Part shown: positions 54,269 to 62,210 of the stretch, one piece after another | Position numbering within the stretch: the first letter of the stretch is position 1 | Layout: each line of letters opens with the position of its first letter | Assembly (NCBI GenBank): GCA_965205785.1 | Contig: OZ242188.1 | Location: 1,798,001-1,862,000 of the forward strand | Direction of reading: 5' to 3' | Origin: BJGV01 sp965205785 | GTDB taxonomy: Bacteria; Pseudomonadota; Gammaproteobacteria; Burkholderiales; Nitrosomonadaceae | DNA: 64,000 nt | Notes under the pieces: model-generated | Databases searched by the model: none | Told to the model about the DNA's origin: nothing | The model's input: only the letters and a program-made list of their open reading frames with translations | Position numbers and translations under genes: made by a program

Positions 54269-55372
54269 TTAAATACTTGCTTTAAATTTTTTTACAAATT
54301 TTTGATCGATCCAATTTTTTAAATACCAAATTAATTTACCTTGAATATTCCATTTCCCCCAGGAAGCAATGGCATACCGCGGTCCGCAAGCAAGTATGTA
54401 CAAAGAGTGTTTTCGTGGATGATAAAAAGTTAACGGTTTTCCATTTTGAGTTGCTAACAGATTAGAGAAGAGAATGGGCCCAGAGCGGACTGCATGAACA
54501 CCAGATTTAGTAATTGTAGAATCCTGCCTAGATGAGATGTCGCCAGTAGCAAAAACATTTGGATGCGACAAACTTTTGTGATAACCGTCAACAGCAATGT
54601 AGCCATATTTATCAAGCATAAGTTTAGATTTTTGTAGCCAGAGAGGTGCTTGGGTGCCAGTAGCAGCAATTACATAGTCTGTAGCAAGAAATTTTCCATT
54701 TGATAATATTAGTCCATCTTCTGTTCCTGTAGCCTTTAGGTAATGAACAGCGATACCAGCCTTAAATAAAGTTTTCTTAATATAGCATTGTATTTTGGGT
54801 GAAAATTCTGTTAAAAGACCAGATTCAGATACCACTAGGTCTACATGTCCATTATTGCACTTATTTGAATGTTCAAAAGAGTATCGTGCGGCTAAGGCAA
54901 GTTCTACTCCAGCAGCACCACCACCAACTACAACTAAATGACAACTTTGTTTCTTAGATATAATTTTTGACCAGGACTCAATAAAATTATCTAACGGCCT
55001 AATAGGAAGTAACTTTTCTTGTAAATCTCTAAGCTTTGAAACGTCAGTTTCACAGCCCATGTCTACTGAAAGTAAATCATATTTAATTTGATTATTTTCT
55101 GGAAGATATACTAAAGATTTCTCGGCATCAATGCCTGTAGCTCTATTGACTATCAGATGTATATTAGCTTTTTGAGCTAGGGATAGTAAATTAATTTGAA
55201 GTTGTGCTTTGCTGTAATGGCCTGCCATCCAGCCAGGTAGCATGCCCGAATAGTTTTGATAATGGTTAGGTGTAATTAATAAAACTTCTAATTCGCTAAA
55301 TTTTCTATGAGTAAGTGAACGTAGTACATAAAGATGCGCATGCCCACCTCCAACCAGAACCAATCTTTTCAT
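54269..55372 (-). CDS. FAD-dependent pyridine nucleotide-disulphide oxidoreductase (SelD-fusion type)
   Basis: 367 aa. The FAD-binding start KRLVLVGGGHAHLYVLRSLT with the GGGHAHL signature is that of the oxidoreductase domain often fused to selenide-water dikinase; here it stands alone. A second dinucleotide fold is CHLVVVGGGAAGVELALAAR at about 145, and NVFATGDISS at about 272 closes the FAD site. No redox-active CxxC is seen, as in NDH-2-like enzymes. Probably a membrane-associated NAD(P)H dehydrogenase (inference). Confidence 0.82.
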   Translation of the reverse strand: MKRLVLVGGGHAHLYVLRSLTHRKFSELEVLLITPNHYQNYSGMLPGWMAGHYSKAQLQINLLSLAQKANIHLIVNRATGIDAEKSLVYLPENNQIKYDLLSVDMGCETDVSKLRDLQEKLLPIRPLDNFIESWSKIISKKQSCHLVVVGGGAAGVELALAARYSFEHSNKCNNGHVDLVVSESGLLTEFSPKIQCYIKKTLFKAGIAVHYLKATGTEDGLILSNGKFLATDYVIAATGTQAPLWLQKSKLMLDKYGYIAVDGYHKSLSHPNVFATGDISSRQDSTITKSGVHAVRSGPILFSNLLATQNGKPLTFYHPRKHSLYILACGPRYAIASWGKWNIQGKLIWYLKNWIDQKFVKKFKASI

Positions 55373-55512
55373 ACAGTTATTAATTTAATCAAGATAAGAT
55401 TAAGTATCTACGATCTTGCAATAGGAATTTACAAGCTTTATCTATGAAGCGTGAGAATATTTCTAGTCGTTAAATTATTAGTTGTTCTTTAAATCTATAT
55501 AGTGACAATAAA

Positions 55513-55797
55513 TTATTTGGCTGAATATTTATCCTTTATTTTCCAGCCATATTTGTTTTTCATACATTTTGTACGTTCTCTGTCTGAAAGACATGGATCA
55601 TTAATCTTATCCAAGCTATTTACGTATTGATCTGCAATTTTTCCGCATTCACGATAATCTCGGATAAATTCACTGCTTCCCTTTGGATCGCGCATTGTTG
55701 AAATCTTTCCATAGCCTTTCGTTGGGTGATTCCAAGTGATAACAGCACATCCATTCAAAGTGAGCGCAACTAGGATTAGCAATACCAGCTTACTCAT
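55513..55797 (-). CDS. small lipoprotein (94 aa)
   Basis: Signal peptide with lipobox LNGC (Cys17), then TWNHPTKGYGKISTMRDPKG and a Cys pair region (YRECGKIADQYVNS, DPCLSDRERTKCM). Four cysteines after the lipid Cys may form disulphides. Unknown function. Confidence 0.65.
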   Translation of the reverse strand: MSKLVLLILVALTLNGCAVITWNHPTKGYGKISTMRDPKGSSEFIRDYRECGKIADQYVNSLDKINDPCLSDRERTKCMKNKYGWKIKDKYSAK

Positions 55798-55928
55798 GTC
55801 AGTAAATTATTAACATGTTAGAATTATGACCGAATCATTCATATAGTGTTGTGTGGCAATTTTGTCCTATTGTAAACGCTAATCCTAGATCAAGAGGGCA
55901 TAATCTAAAATAATCGAACAAATCCACG

Positions 55929-56017
55929 GCCCGGATGGTGAAATTGGTAGACACAAGGGACTTAAAATCCCTCGAGCTTAATCGCTCATGCCGGTTCGAT
56001 TCCGGCTCCGGGCACCA
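55929..56017 (+). tRNA. tRNA-Leu (TAA), prophage 2 attachment gene
   Basis: An 89-nt class II tRNA with CCA. The acceptor is GCCCGGA, the anticodon loop CTTAAAA reads TAA, and there is a long variable arm. The prophage 2 integrase faces it. In many proteobacteria this gene directly follows tRNA-Gly and tRNA-Cys. Confidence 0.96.
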
Positions 56018-56063
56018 ATAAACAAGGACTTAGAAATATTGTATTTTTGAGGTATTTTCTTCA

Positions 56064-56083
56064 TGACCAGTTTTTGACCAGTT
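56064..56083 (+). repeat. arm-type repeats of prophage 2
   Basis: TGACCAGTT occurs at 56064-56072 and 56075-56083, an 11-bp period, between tRNA-Leu and the integrase gene, like the TTAAAGCA pair of prophage 1. Confidence 0.6.
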
Positions 56084-56092
56084 AATTTCTTA

Positions 56093-56287
56093 TTAAATAT
56101 CTTTCTTTTCTATATATAGATCTTTTATTTGGCTCTTTATTGCAGAGGATGAATCAATAAAAACGTCCATTTTCATACTGTCACCTGAACATTCGCCGGT
56201 TTTTCTACCAGCATTAAATAATTCTTCCATAAGCTTTTCTAGTTTCATAAGTTTTTCTAATTCGTCTTGAATATAATCATTCATCAT
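56093..56287 (-). CDS. small phage protein (64 aa)
   Basis: 64 aa, helical and acidic (YIQDELEKLMKLEKLMEELF). The start overlaps the integrase stop as ATGA, implying coupling. It is the last gene before attL. Not recognised. Confidence 0.55.
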   Translation of the reverse strand: MMNDYIQDELEKLMKLEKLMEELFNAGRKTGECSGDSMKMDVFIDSSSAIKSQIKDLYIEKKDI

Positions 56288-57234
56288 TTTTCCTTAATCG
56301 GAACTCTATTAGTAACTTCTTTTAAATGACTGGTAGAAAAGTGCGTATAACGGCGTGTAGTATTCGCGTTAGTATGCCCGAGCAGCTCACCTATCGTTCC
56401 CATGTTTGCGTTAGCCATGGCCCACCAGGAAGCTGCTGTATGCCTGAGATCATGAAAACGTACATACTCTAAACCAGATAAGGCCCTTGCTTCCTCAAAG
56501 TATTCTCTAAGCACACTATCTGAAATACCCAAAGGAAGCTTTAAATCGCTCATTTCTGCCGGTACAGGCACTAATCTTGGTCTAGGAGGGTTTCCTTTAC
56601 CCTCAACCACAATACAGCCGTCATAGATCGTATCCGCCTTTAATAGCTCAGATTTTCTTAATCCGGTACGTGCTACCAGCTTGATTGCGGTTGCAACTAC
56701 GGGATGGCGGCAATTCTTAGCCAGAGATTCAACCTGTTTAGGGGTTAGATATACGTGTCGGGCTATTTCGCCCTTCAGAAGCTTTATACGATTACCGTAG
56801 GGCTTATCTAGCCATTGCCATTGCTGATATGCCAGATTAGCTATTCTGCGTAATACAGCAAGCCTACGATTGATAGTGGCCGGTAGTAGCCCTTCTTTTA
56901 GTCCTGATGATTTGATTGCTTCCGCAGCTTCAACTATTGAGGTTAGCTGAGTATTAATAACGAATGGTTTTATTAATCTGATTTTTGATAAAAGGCTACC
57001 GTCTTTGTAGCTTGCCAGTGTAGAGGCTTCACCTTGCAGCCATCTGACCAGTGCATCTTCAATGGTGTATTTTTTCTTTCTTCCTACTTTACCGCATATA
57101 ATTTCACGTCTTCTTTTGGCTTCATAGTCTTTTGCGTCTTGCTTTGTAGCAGTTGGTCCAAGACTTTCCTCGAAGATTTTGCCGTTGACCTGGAAACGCA
57201 CCTGCCACGAATTACCGCGTTTTCTTTGGGACAT
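56284..57234 (-). CDS. tyrosine recombinase / phage integrase (prophage 2)
   Basis: 316 aa. A short N-terminal AP2-like arm-binding part (RKRGNSWQVRFQVNGKIFEE), core-binding domain, then catalytic RTGLRKSELL (Arg), RFHDLRHTAASWWAMA (HxxR), ELLGHTNANTTRRYTHF (His, Tyr). Related to the prophage 1 enzyme (shared LRRIANLAYQQW and RIKLLKGE segments). Start overlaps the HTH gene by 151 nt. Confidence 0.94.
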   Translation of the reverse strand: MSQRKRGNSWQVRFQVNGKIFEESLGPTATKQDAKDYEAKRRREIICGKVGRKKKYTIEDALVRWLQGEASTLASYKDGSLLSKIRLIKPFVINTQLTSIVEAAEAIKSSGLKEGLLPATINRRLAVLRRIANLAYQQWQWLDKPYGNRIKLLKGEIARHVYLTPKQVESLAKNCRHPVVATAIKLVARTGLRKSELLKADTIYDGCIVVEGKGNPPRPRLVPVPAEMSDLKLPLGISDSVLREYFEEARALSGLEYVRFHDLRHTAASWWAMANANMGTIGELLGHTNANTTRRYTHFSTSHLKEVTNRVPIKEK

Positions 57235-57428
57235 AAAGCTTCCTTAGTTTTATATACGGTTTTACTAGAGATGTAATTATTAATTACAGATTCAGGAATA
57301 AATACTCTACCACGGACACGACAAAAAGCAATTTCGCCATTATTCACCATACTGTCCAGCGTATTACGATGAACACCTAAACGACTGGCAGCATCTTTCA
57401 TGTTAAGGTTTTGTTCGGTCAGAGACAT
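57084..57428 (-). CDS. HTH (excisionase-like) protein overlapping integrase
   Basis: 114 aa. Residues 8-55 form an HTH_17-like domain (MKDAASRLGVHRNTLDSMVN then IAFCRVRGRVFIPESVI). The last 50 residues are encoded over the integrase 5' end in another frame and are Lys/Ser-rich. The integrase frame is -1 relative to this frame, exactly as in prophage 1. Likely regulator or directionality factor. Confidence 0.72.
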   Translation of the reverse strand: MSLTEQNLNMKDAASRLGVHRNTLDSMVNNGEIAFCRVRGRVFIPESVINNYISSKTVYKTKEALCPKENAVIRGRCVSRSTAKSSRKVLDQLLQSKTQKTMKPKEDVKLYAVK

Positions 57429-58198
57429 TATCTATAAACTCCATAAATGCTATCTCTAATTACATTGCTAGGGTCTGGATATTGTTTGTGCTCATGACCT
57501 TGAAACAAACGCCCATTTAAATGTTTTGGCCGTTTAATTCCGTCTTCTCCCCAGCTTCCCCATTGCTTAAAGAAGAATGGTATTTTTAGAACTTCACAAG
57601 AAAGCTTCACATTTAATATCCATTCTTTGTGCATCCTTCTGGCATTAGGTCCAGACTCCCCTCCAACAATTACCCAATCAATGTAATGCAAATATAAATT
57701 ACCTAGATCCTCTAATAATGGTTCAATTGAAAGGAATCTAATCGGAGCATCAATTTTTCTTAGCCAATCAATTCTAGGTAATCCATACATACGATCTTCT
57801 ACAGAAACACCAAGCCAAACATTCGGCGGACACTTCCGATTCCGAAAATACATAAACATTATTTCTACTCGCTTTGTTAATATTTGATATGTGTGTTGTG
57901 GCGTTTTCCAAATGACATCAAATATTTCATCCTTATAAGATATTGGTATATCTTCATGAAATAAATCACTCATGGAATTAACAAAGTACATAGTTGGTTT
58001 TTTGCGGGTTAGGGGCTTCTTTAATTGTTGTGGTTGTAAGGTTAATTTAAATGCGTTCTCGTAGCCTTTTGCACCCATAGACTGTAATCTGGTAGCAACA
58101 CCCTCTGCATAGCAATTCTTGCACCCTGGAGAAACTTTGGTGCATCCTGTGACCGGATTCCAAGTATGTTCGGTCCACTCGATCTTAGTCTTGCCCAT
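57428..58198 (-). CDS. DUF5131 (phage Gp37/Gp68-like) protein
   Basis: 256 aa with TEHTWNPVTGCTKVSPGCKN then CYAE, a three-cysteine cluster (C-x6-C-x2-C) like an unusual radical-SAM site, and a TIM-barrel-like rest (YFVNSMSDLFHEDIP, VWLGVSVED, FLSIEPLLEDLG, WVIVGGESGPNARRM). A common phage protein; biochemical role not settled. The HTH start overlaps its stop by one base. Confidence 0.85.
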   Translation of the reverse strand: MGKTKIEWTEHTWNPVTGCTKVSPGCKNCYAEGVATRLQSMGAKGYENAFKLTLQPQQLKKPLTRKKPTMYFVNSMSDLFHEDIPISYKDEIFDVIWKTPQHTYQILTKRVEIMFMYFRNRKCPPNVWLGVSVEDRMYGLPRIDWLRKIDAPIRFLSIEPLLEDLGNLYLHYIDWVIVGGESGPNARRMHKEWILNVKLSCEVLKIPFFFKQWGSWGEDGIKRPKHLNGRLFQGHEHKQYPDPSNVIRDSIYGVYR

Positions 58199-58213
58199 TA
58201 ACCCTTTACCTCT

Positions 58214-58507
58214 TTAAGACATTATTTGCTTTCTACCGCCCCTATTAAGGGCTATATTCATTCTTTCGTAACACTCTGTCATGGCTGATAACACAGTTTT
58301 ATGATTAGTCTCTGATGTAATCTCAAACGACACTCCAACTAAATGAACGTCCATAGTTATCCTGCATCTAAATTTTTTACTATGATCAAACTGTAAAATA
58401 GAAATTGCTCCGACCTCAGAGAATTTTTCGAATAGTTCCTCAATACTCAGGATTCTCTCTTTGTGAAAACCATTCCGTATTGAAAGCATGTGTTCTGTTA
58501 GGTTCAT
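58214..58507 (-). CDS. phage early protein (97 aa)
   Basis: 97 aa, mixed alpha/beta, with ISILQFDHSKKFRCRITMDV. Its start abuts the stop of the next upstream gene (one-base overlap). Not recognised. Part of the leftward early operon. Confidence 0.6.
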   Translation of the reverse strand: MNLTEHMLSIRNGFHKERILSIEELFEKFSEVGAISILQFDHSKKFRCRITMDVHLVGVSFEITSETNHKTVLSAMTECYERMNIALNRGGRKQIMS

Positions 58508-58851
58508 TAACCCTCACCCCCTGATTCTTTGTTTTCACATTCGGCGATTAATTTACAATTTCTAACGTGTGTTTCTGTATGTATACAATATGGGTTTGAA
58601 TGTATTAATGCTTCAAGTAACTTGTCTCGCTGTTTCTTTAACAAAATAAATTCAACACCAGGCGCTGTCTTTGCCATTTTATAAAGTGATTCGTTAGGTA
58701 TTAAGTTGCAAGCATTTACACAAGCAACAATTCGCTCACAATCTTCCTTCCTTTCAACCGTACCAATAAGATGGAAATTTTTTAAAGTACGAATACGACG
58801 TACTCCCTTGGCTATGTGCCACATCCATTTCTCTTTGGTATGTTCACTCAT
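58507..58851 (-). CDS. phage early protein, Ea22/ead-like (114 aa)
   Basis: 114 aa with GTVERKEDCERIVACVNACN, the phrase typical of small phage proteins that follow a W-rich N-terminal section (KWMWHIAKG). A family of unknown function in many prophage early regions. It overlaps its upstream neighbour by 4 nt. Confidence 0.65.
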   Translation of the reverse strand: MSEHTKEKWMWHIAKGVRRIRTLKNFHLIGTVERKEDCERIVACVNACNLIPNESLYKMAKTAPGVEFILLKKQRDKLLEALIHSNPYCIHTETHVRNCKLIAECENKESGGEG

Positions 58852-59048
58852 AATATATAAGGGGTAGTAAATTTACGTTCTTTAGTAATAGTTATATTCT
58901 TGTCTTTCATAAATGAGCCTGAGACATCCTGACTTTTGTAATATTCTTTTAAAGCTGTGTGATTAATATCTTCCGGCGCAACAATCTTTCTCGCAGAGTC
59001 AGTTAAGCTGTCTGTATTTTCCACACGGAATATGTATAGATTAGTCAT
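58848..59048 (-). CDS. small phage protein (66 aa)
   Basis: 66 aa, beginning MTNLYIFRVENTDSLTDSAR, with the end KNITITKERKFTTPYIL. Not recognised. It ends in an ATGA overlap with the 114-aa gene and starts 2 nt after the Fic stop. Confidence 0.55.
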   Translation of the reverse strand: MTNLYIFRVENTDSLTDSARKIVAPEDINHTALKEYYKSQDVSGSFMKDKNITITKERKFTTPYIL

Positions 59049-59050
59049 AG

Positions 59051-59494
59051 TTAATTCCTAGAAAGCTGTAATGTCTGATAGTAGAAATGATGCAAAAACC
59101 CTAAAGGTGCTTCCCCATCCATAGCCCATAACCATAATGCTCTACCTGATCTACCATTCCCATCAGTAAATGGGTGTAAAGTTTCATATAAATGATGACA
59201 CTTATAAGCACTCTCAGGATACGTCTGAATAATATCAAGGATAGATTTTAGATCTTCCACAATCTGTTCACCTCCTTCAGGGGGCAAATGATTGCCTACA
59301 CGAACATTTAACCCTTGCTTATCACGAATTACCGCGTTTGGCTGTATTATATTCACGAATTGTTTAAGGGCATTAACAGTAACAAATGGGCGTGAGATTA
59401 ACGTATGGTGTGCTGTAACCTCACTATTTAAAGGCTCTCTATGAATACCCTCAATACGGTTACTTTCTCTAACAAAATCTTCAAGGCTGTACAT
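59051..59494 (-). CDS. Fic/DOC family protein with N-terminal inhibitory motif
   Basis: 147 aa from ATG 59494 (GAGGA 5-9 nt upstream; a TTG at 59506 is a worse start). The complete Fic loop HPFTDGNGRSGR at about residues 108-119 predicts AMP transfer to a target hydroxyl. The N-terminal SNRIEG matches the (S/T)xxxE(G/N) helix that obstructs the ATP site in self-inhibited Fic proteins. Expressed early in the lytic operon; may modify a host factor. No separate antitoxin is seen. Confidence 0.85.
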   Translation of the reverse strand: MYSLEDFVRESNRIEGIHREPLNSEVTAHHTLISRPFVTVNALKQFVNIIQPNAVIRDKQGLNVRVGNHLPPEGGEQIVEDLKSILDIIQTYPESAYKCHHLYETLHPFTDGNGRSGRALWLWAMDGEAPLGFLHHFYYQTLQLSRN

Positions 59495-59502
59495 TTTTAT
59501 CC

Positions 59503-59637
59503 TCAATCAGAATAATCACAATTACGCTTGATCCAACTATATGAACCACCAGCAAATTCACATTGCGCCTCATCATGGACATAGTTAGTCCATGTACTAC
59601 AACCTGATAACAATAAAACTATAATTAAATACTTCAT
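59503..59637 (-). CDS. tiny lipoprotein (44 aa)
   Basis: ATG at 59637. Signal peptide KYLIIVLLLSGC with lipobox, then 31 residues with three further Cys. Length excludes a folded domain beyond a disulphide-bonded knot. It could be an exclusion lipoprotein like those of other lambdoid prophages (inference). Confidence 0.55.
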   Translation of the reverse strand: MKYLIIVLLLSGCSTWTNYVHDEAQCEFAGGSYSWIKRNCDYSD

Positions 59638-59653
59638 TATCTAACCTATTAAT

Positions 59654-60190
59654 CTACCAACAAACATTAACAATATATTCTCCTGGGGGTATTTCACCTT
59701 TAACAACAAATGGTTTTAGTAGTCCCGCTAGCTCATAGATTTCTAAATCAAATTCAGTGTGAGAGCTATTATAGTTAGCGTCTGTTGGTTTTGGGTCATG
59801 CGCCTTAATCCGTTTTAAAAGGTCTTTTCTACTATCTGTCTCGTATTTTTTCTCCTTTCTTTTTTCTAATTGAAACTTATGTGATCTGTCGTTACCTAAA
59901 TGAAACATTTCTATGGGATGCTTATATTCGAAAGGTAATAATTTTTTAATTAAATGGTCGAATTGGTCACTAGGAAAATCAATTTGGTGGGTTTCTACTT
60001 TCTCGAACATATCCCCAACACATAGCTCTGACATTAGCTTGTTATATATCCTGTGTGCTGCTTTCTCCTGTTTCTCTGTGTATTCTCCCAATATTACATT
60101 GGACGTTTCAGTTATTTCCCTTAAAACATAACCCGTTTCCCCTTTATACTTTGGTACCCATCTTTTATTAAATAAATAATACTGTTTCAT
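59654..60190 (-). CDS. phage early protein (178 aa)
   Basis: 178 aa, charged, with N-terminal MKQYYLFNKRWVPKYKGETG, a helical centre (EKQEKAAHRIYNKLMSELC) and a C-terminal LLKPFVVKGEIPPGEYIVNV. Not recognised. Same operon, abutting the 96-aa gene. Confidence 0.6.
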   Translation of the reverse strand: MKQYYLFNKRWVPKYKGETGYVLREITETSNVILGEYTEKQEKAAHRIYNKLMSELCVGDMFEKVETHQIDFPSDQFDHLIKKLLPFEYKHPIEMFHLGNDRSHKFQLEKRKEKKYETDSRKDLLKRIKAHDPKPTDANYNSSHTEFDLEIYELAGLLKPFVVKGEIPPGEYIVNVCW

Positions 60191-60481
60191 TTAAATATCC
60201 TTAATATCTTCTATACTTGGGGATGCTTCTAACATGGCTCTGCCAAGTTTTAAATAAAGACCTTTTTTTGTGTAGGCTGTTAGGGTTGGTAAATCTTCCA
60301 TTGCTTTTACCATTTCCTCAGTAGGCTCTATTGGTACTAGCTTGTATTTAGTAAAGTCGATAGCGTAGAGAGGTGTAATGGTCAGAGAATCCATATCACA
60401 ATCAAAAGATGTAGGGCGTTTTTTGGACACCCAATTTTCGCCATTACCTTTATAAATATTGAAATAAGCTACTGGCTTCAT
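60191..60481 (-). CDS. phage early protein (96 aa)
   Basis: 96 aa. The YKLVPIEPTEEMVKAMEDLP phrase is a recurrent phage early-region motif (V-P-x-E-P-T-x-E-M). Starts MKPVAYFNIYKG. Coupled to the 56-aa gene by ATGA. Confidence 0.65.
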   Translation of the reverse strand: MKPVAYFNIYKGNGENWVSKKRPTSFDCDMDSLTITPLYAIDFTKYKLVPIEPTEEMVKAMEDLPTLTAYTKKGLYLKLGRAMLEASPSIEDIKDI

Positions 60482-60648
60482 AATTCTCTACCTGTTCCAC
60501 TTGTATCAACTTCTATAGGTTTTATATTTAGTTGTTGGTACATATATTGTTTGCTAGTAATGGTATCTATATATCCTTGTGGCACATCGCCACTAATAAA
60601 AATATCGTATTCTTGTAAGTCAAAATTACCGCCGTTTGTTTTACTCAC
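60478..60648 (-). CDS. small phage protein (56 aa)
   Basis: GTG at 60646-60648, stop TGA 60478-60480 in an ATGA overlap. MSKTNGGNFDLQEYDIFISG with an acidic composition and no close paralogue here. The tight overlap with the next gene and the lack of any other frame support it. Confidence 0.55.
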   Translation of the reverse strand: MSKTNGGNFDLQEYDIFISGDVPQGYIDTITSKQYMYQQLNIKPIEVDTSGTGREL

Positions 60649-60654
60649 GATGTT

Positions 60655-60975
60655 TCAGCCCTTTTCCTGTGCTGGCTCTTGTTTGGGTGGATTGATATAT
60701 TTCCACTTAACAACTTCTCCACTATCAATATGCTGGAATATTCCATACTCAAATATAGATACTTGGTGACGCTCATAGTAATCTTCTAATATCAATACTA
60801 AGTATTCTTCACCTTCTTCCGGCAACCTATCGCTTACCTTTATCCATTCAAGGGAATCAGCTATGGCTTGGATTTTGGCTACGGTTTCGACCATCCTTTG
60901 TGGTTGCATGTCTGACGAACCATGAATATAGGCATCAGTTCTTACTAACTCCACCAGCTCCATTAACTTACTCAT
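60655..60975 (-). CDS. DUF551-containing phage protein (106 aa)
   Basis: The C-terminal half WIKVSDRLPEEGEEYLVLIL followed by FEYGIFQHIDSGEVVKWKYI and NPP is the DUF551 domain, very common in prophage early regions. The N-terminal half is helical. Function of the family unknown. Confidence 0.8.
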   Translation of the reverse strand: MSKLMELVELVRTDAYIHGSSDMQPQRMVETVAKIQAIADSLEWIKVSDRLPEEGEEYLVLILEDYYERHQVSIFEYGIFQHIDSGEVVKWKYINPPKQEPAQEKG

Positions 60976-61167
60976 TTAAATAAGATCCTTTAATTTAGCA
61001 ATCCATTGAGACATCACAATAGAGCTCTCAGCAGGTTTAGGGCTTCTAGTTAATTTCTTTATTTGTGAGGTAGGAATCCAGTATTTGCTACCACAATAAT
61101 CAATCTGGATTGCTTTCTCTGTTTCTCTTAATAAATCTACATTTTTGATCTCAACTGAAGTACTCAT
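60976..61167 (-). CDS. small phage protein (63 aa)
   Basis: 63 aa with AIQIDYCGSKYWIPTSQIKK, a small beta-hairpin pattern seen in phage early proteins. It abuts both neighbours without a gap. Confidence 0.6.
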   Translation of the reverse strand: MSTSVEIKNVDLLRETEKAIQIDYCGSKYWIPTSQIKKLTRSPKPAESSIVMSQWIAKLKDLI

Positions 61168-61407
61168 TTATTCCTTTTCTATATTCATTTCTATGTGCAC
61201 TATGGCATTTGCCATACCGGCTATTAATCGTTTAACAGCTTTCTCGGCACCAACTTTTCTTGTATAACCTTCACTGCGAGCAATAATTTCTCCATTACCG
61301 GATTTGATATTGAAATACCAAACGCTTGCTTTAATAGACCATGCAAGTTTTTTGCTATCAAAAACTAATTTGCTTTTCCTCCAAATTTTTACTTTTAGCG
61401 GTCTCAT
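61168..61407 (-). CDS. DUF1508-like small protein (79 aa)
   Basis: WYFNIKSGNGEIIARSEGYT followed by RKVGAEKAVKRL matches the DUF1508 (YegP-like) repeat: F-x-I-x-x-x-NG-x-x-x-x-SE-x-Y. Single repeat. Coupled upstream by ATGA. Confidence 0.7.
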   Translation of the reverse strand: MRPLKVKIWRKSKLVFDSKKLAWSIKASVWYFNIKSGNGEIIARSEGYTRKVGAEKAVKRLIAGMANAIVHIEMNIEKE

Positions 61408-61541
61408 GATTTCCTTCTATCTTTTTTTCTGCGATTAACACCCCTGTTAAATTCAATCTTTACTTTTTTTCTGCGCTGTGACTTTCTACGGTCAACACAT
61501 CCTGCATGCCATTTAGCAGATTTACTTTTACGTGGAGTCAT
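61404..61541 (-). CDS. very basic small protein (45 aa)
   Basis: ATG at 61541. MTPRKSKSAKWHAGCVDRRK, then QRRKKVKIEF and NRRKKDRRKS: about 40% Lys/Arg. ATGA overlaps with the next gene and a 4-nt overlap with the previous one support translation. Possibly nucleic-acid binding. Confidence 0.55.
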   Translation of the reverse strand: MTPRKSKSAKWHAGCVDRRKSQRRKKVKIEFNRGVNRRKKDRRKS

Positions 61542-61780
61542 TTTTTAACTACTACCTTTCTGTACCAGATCATCATTGCGTATATAACAATATCAATCCA
61601 ACGCTTGTTATGTTCTGGTTTGATATATTGCCGTTTAAATAAATGGTTTAATCTCCAAACACTGCATTCATTTGGGTTGTCCCATCCACCTTTTCCAGCG
61701 TTCCTACCTTCTCGCATACGCTCTTTCATAGCTGCGGCGCAACGGTCAATAGCTTCATCATCAGGGTGTTTATCCGACAT
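61538..61780 (-). CDS. phage early protein (80 aa)
   Basis: 80 aa. DEAIDRCAAAMKERMREGRN then GGWDNPNECSVWRLNHLFKR is a recognised small phage pattern (GWDDPxxC). The C-terminus is hydrophobic/aromatic (IVIYAMMIWYRK). Unknown function. Confidence 0.65.
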   Translation of the reverse strand: MSDKHPDDEAIDRCAAAMKERMREGRNAGKGGWDNPNECSVWRLNHLFKRQYIKPEHNKRWIDIVIYAMMIWYRKVVVKK

Positions 61781-61782
61781 GA

Positions 61783-61911
61783 TTACCCTGAATATTGCTT
61801 AGTCAATAAAACAATAACAGTCACGCCTAAGACACAAATAACTGAAACAAGTAGGGCGGTTACACTGTTATGAGGATTCTTATCGCTATTATTTGGATAC
61901 GTTGGATACAT
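61783..61911 (-). CDS. small membrane protein (42 aa)
   Basis: ATG at 61911 with GGAG upstream. MYPTYPNNSDKNPHNS, then one membrane helix (ALLVSVICVLGVTVIVLL) and KQYSG. The gene start is 2 nt beyond the next gene end in the operon. Unknown function. Confidence 0.5.
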   Translation of the reverse strand: MYPTYPNNSDKNPHNSVTALLVSVICVLGVTVIVLLTKQYSG

Positions 61912-61927
61912 CTAAATTCTCCTTTAG

Positions 61928-61987
61928 TTAAGCCTCAATAAAGAACAAACAAATCAGTACAATCAAAGTAATTTTTACTAATGTCAT
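61928..61987 (-). CDS. possible 19-aa membrane peptide
   Basis: ATG at 61985-61987, stop at 61928-61930. One hydrophobic stretch (VKITLIVLICLFFIEA). It fills the space between the 69-aa and 42-aa genes. Too short to be sure. Confidence 0.25.
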   Translation of the reverse strand: MTLVKITLIVLICLFFIEA

Positions 61988-61994
61988 TTTGTAA

Positions 61995-62204
61995 CTAGGC
62001 TCCACGCTCTCTACGCCTACGTTTACGTTGTCCCTCACTTCTGCGCTTCCAAGTAGTGTGCTCAAATCTTTTATTTGATTGTTGGGTATAGGCCCATGCC
62101 ATGAACTCAATTTCTTTGAGATAAACCGCAACATGATCATCAACTAGTGTTGAGATGCGTTGCTTGGCTTTCAAAACCAATAATTCAAGTTTGTGAGGTG
62201 ACAT
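61995..62204 (-). CDS. first gene of prophage 2 leftward operon (69 aa)
   Basis: 69 aa, helical, with a very basic C-terminus (KRRSEGQRKRRRRERGA). The ATG lies 6 nt after the PL -10 box, so its transcript is probably leaderless. The overlapping longer frame (61928-62143) is a shadow. Function unknown. Confidence 0.6.
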   Translation of the reverse strand: MSPHKLELLVLKAKQRISTLVDDHVAVYLKEIEFMAWAYTQQSNKRFEHTTWKRRSEGQRKRRRRERGA

Positions 62205-62210
62205 GAATAA

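Noticed and set aside
61928..62143. 71-aa leftward ORF
   Set aside because: Overlaps the 69-aa first gene of the PL operon in another frame; only its last 19 codons might be used.
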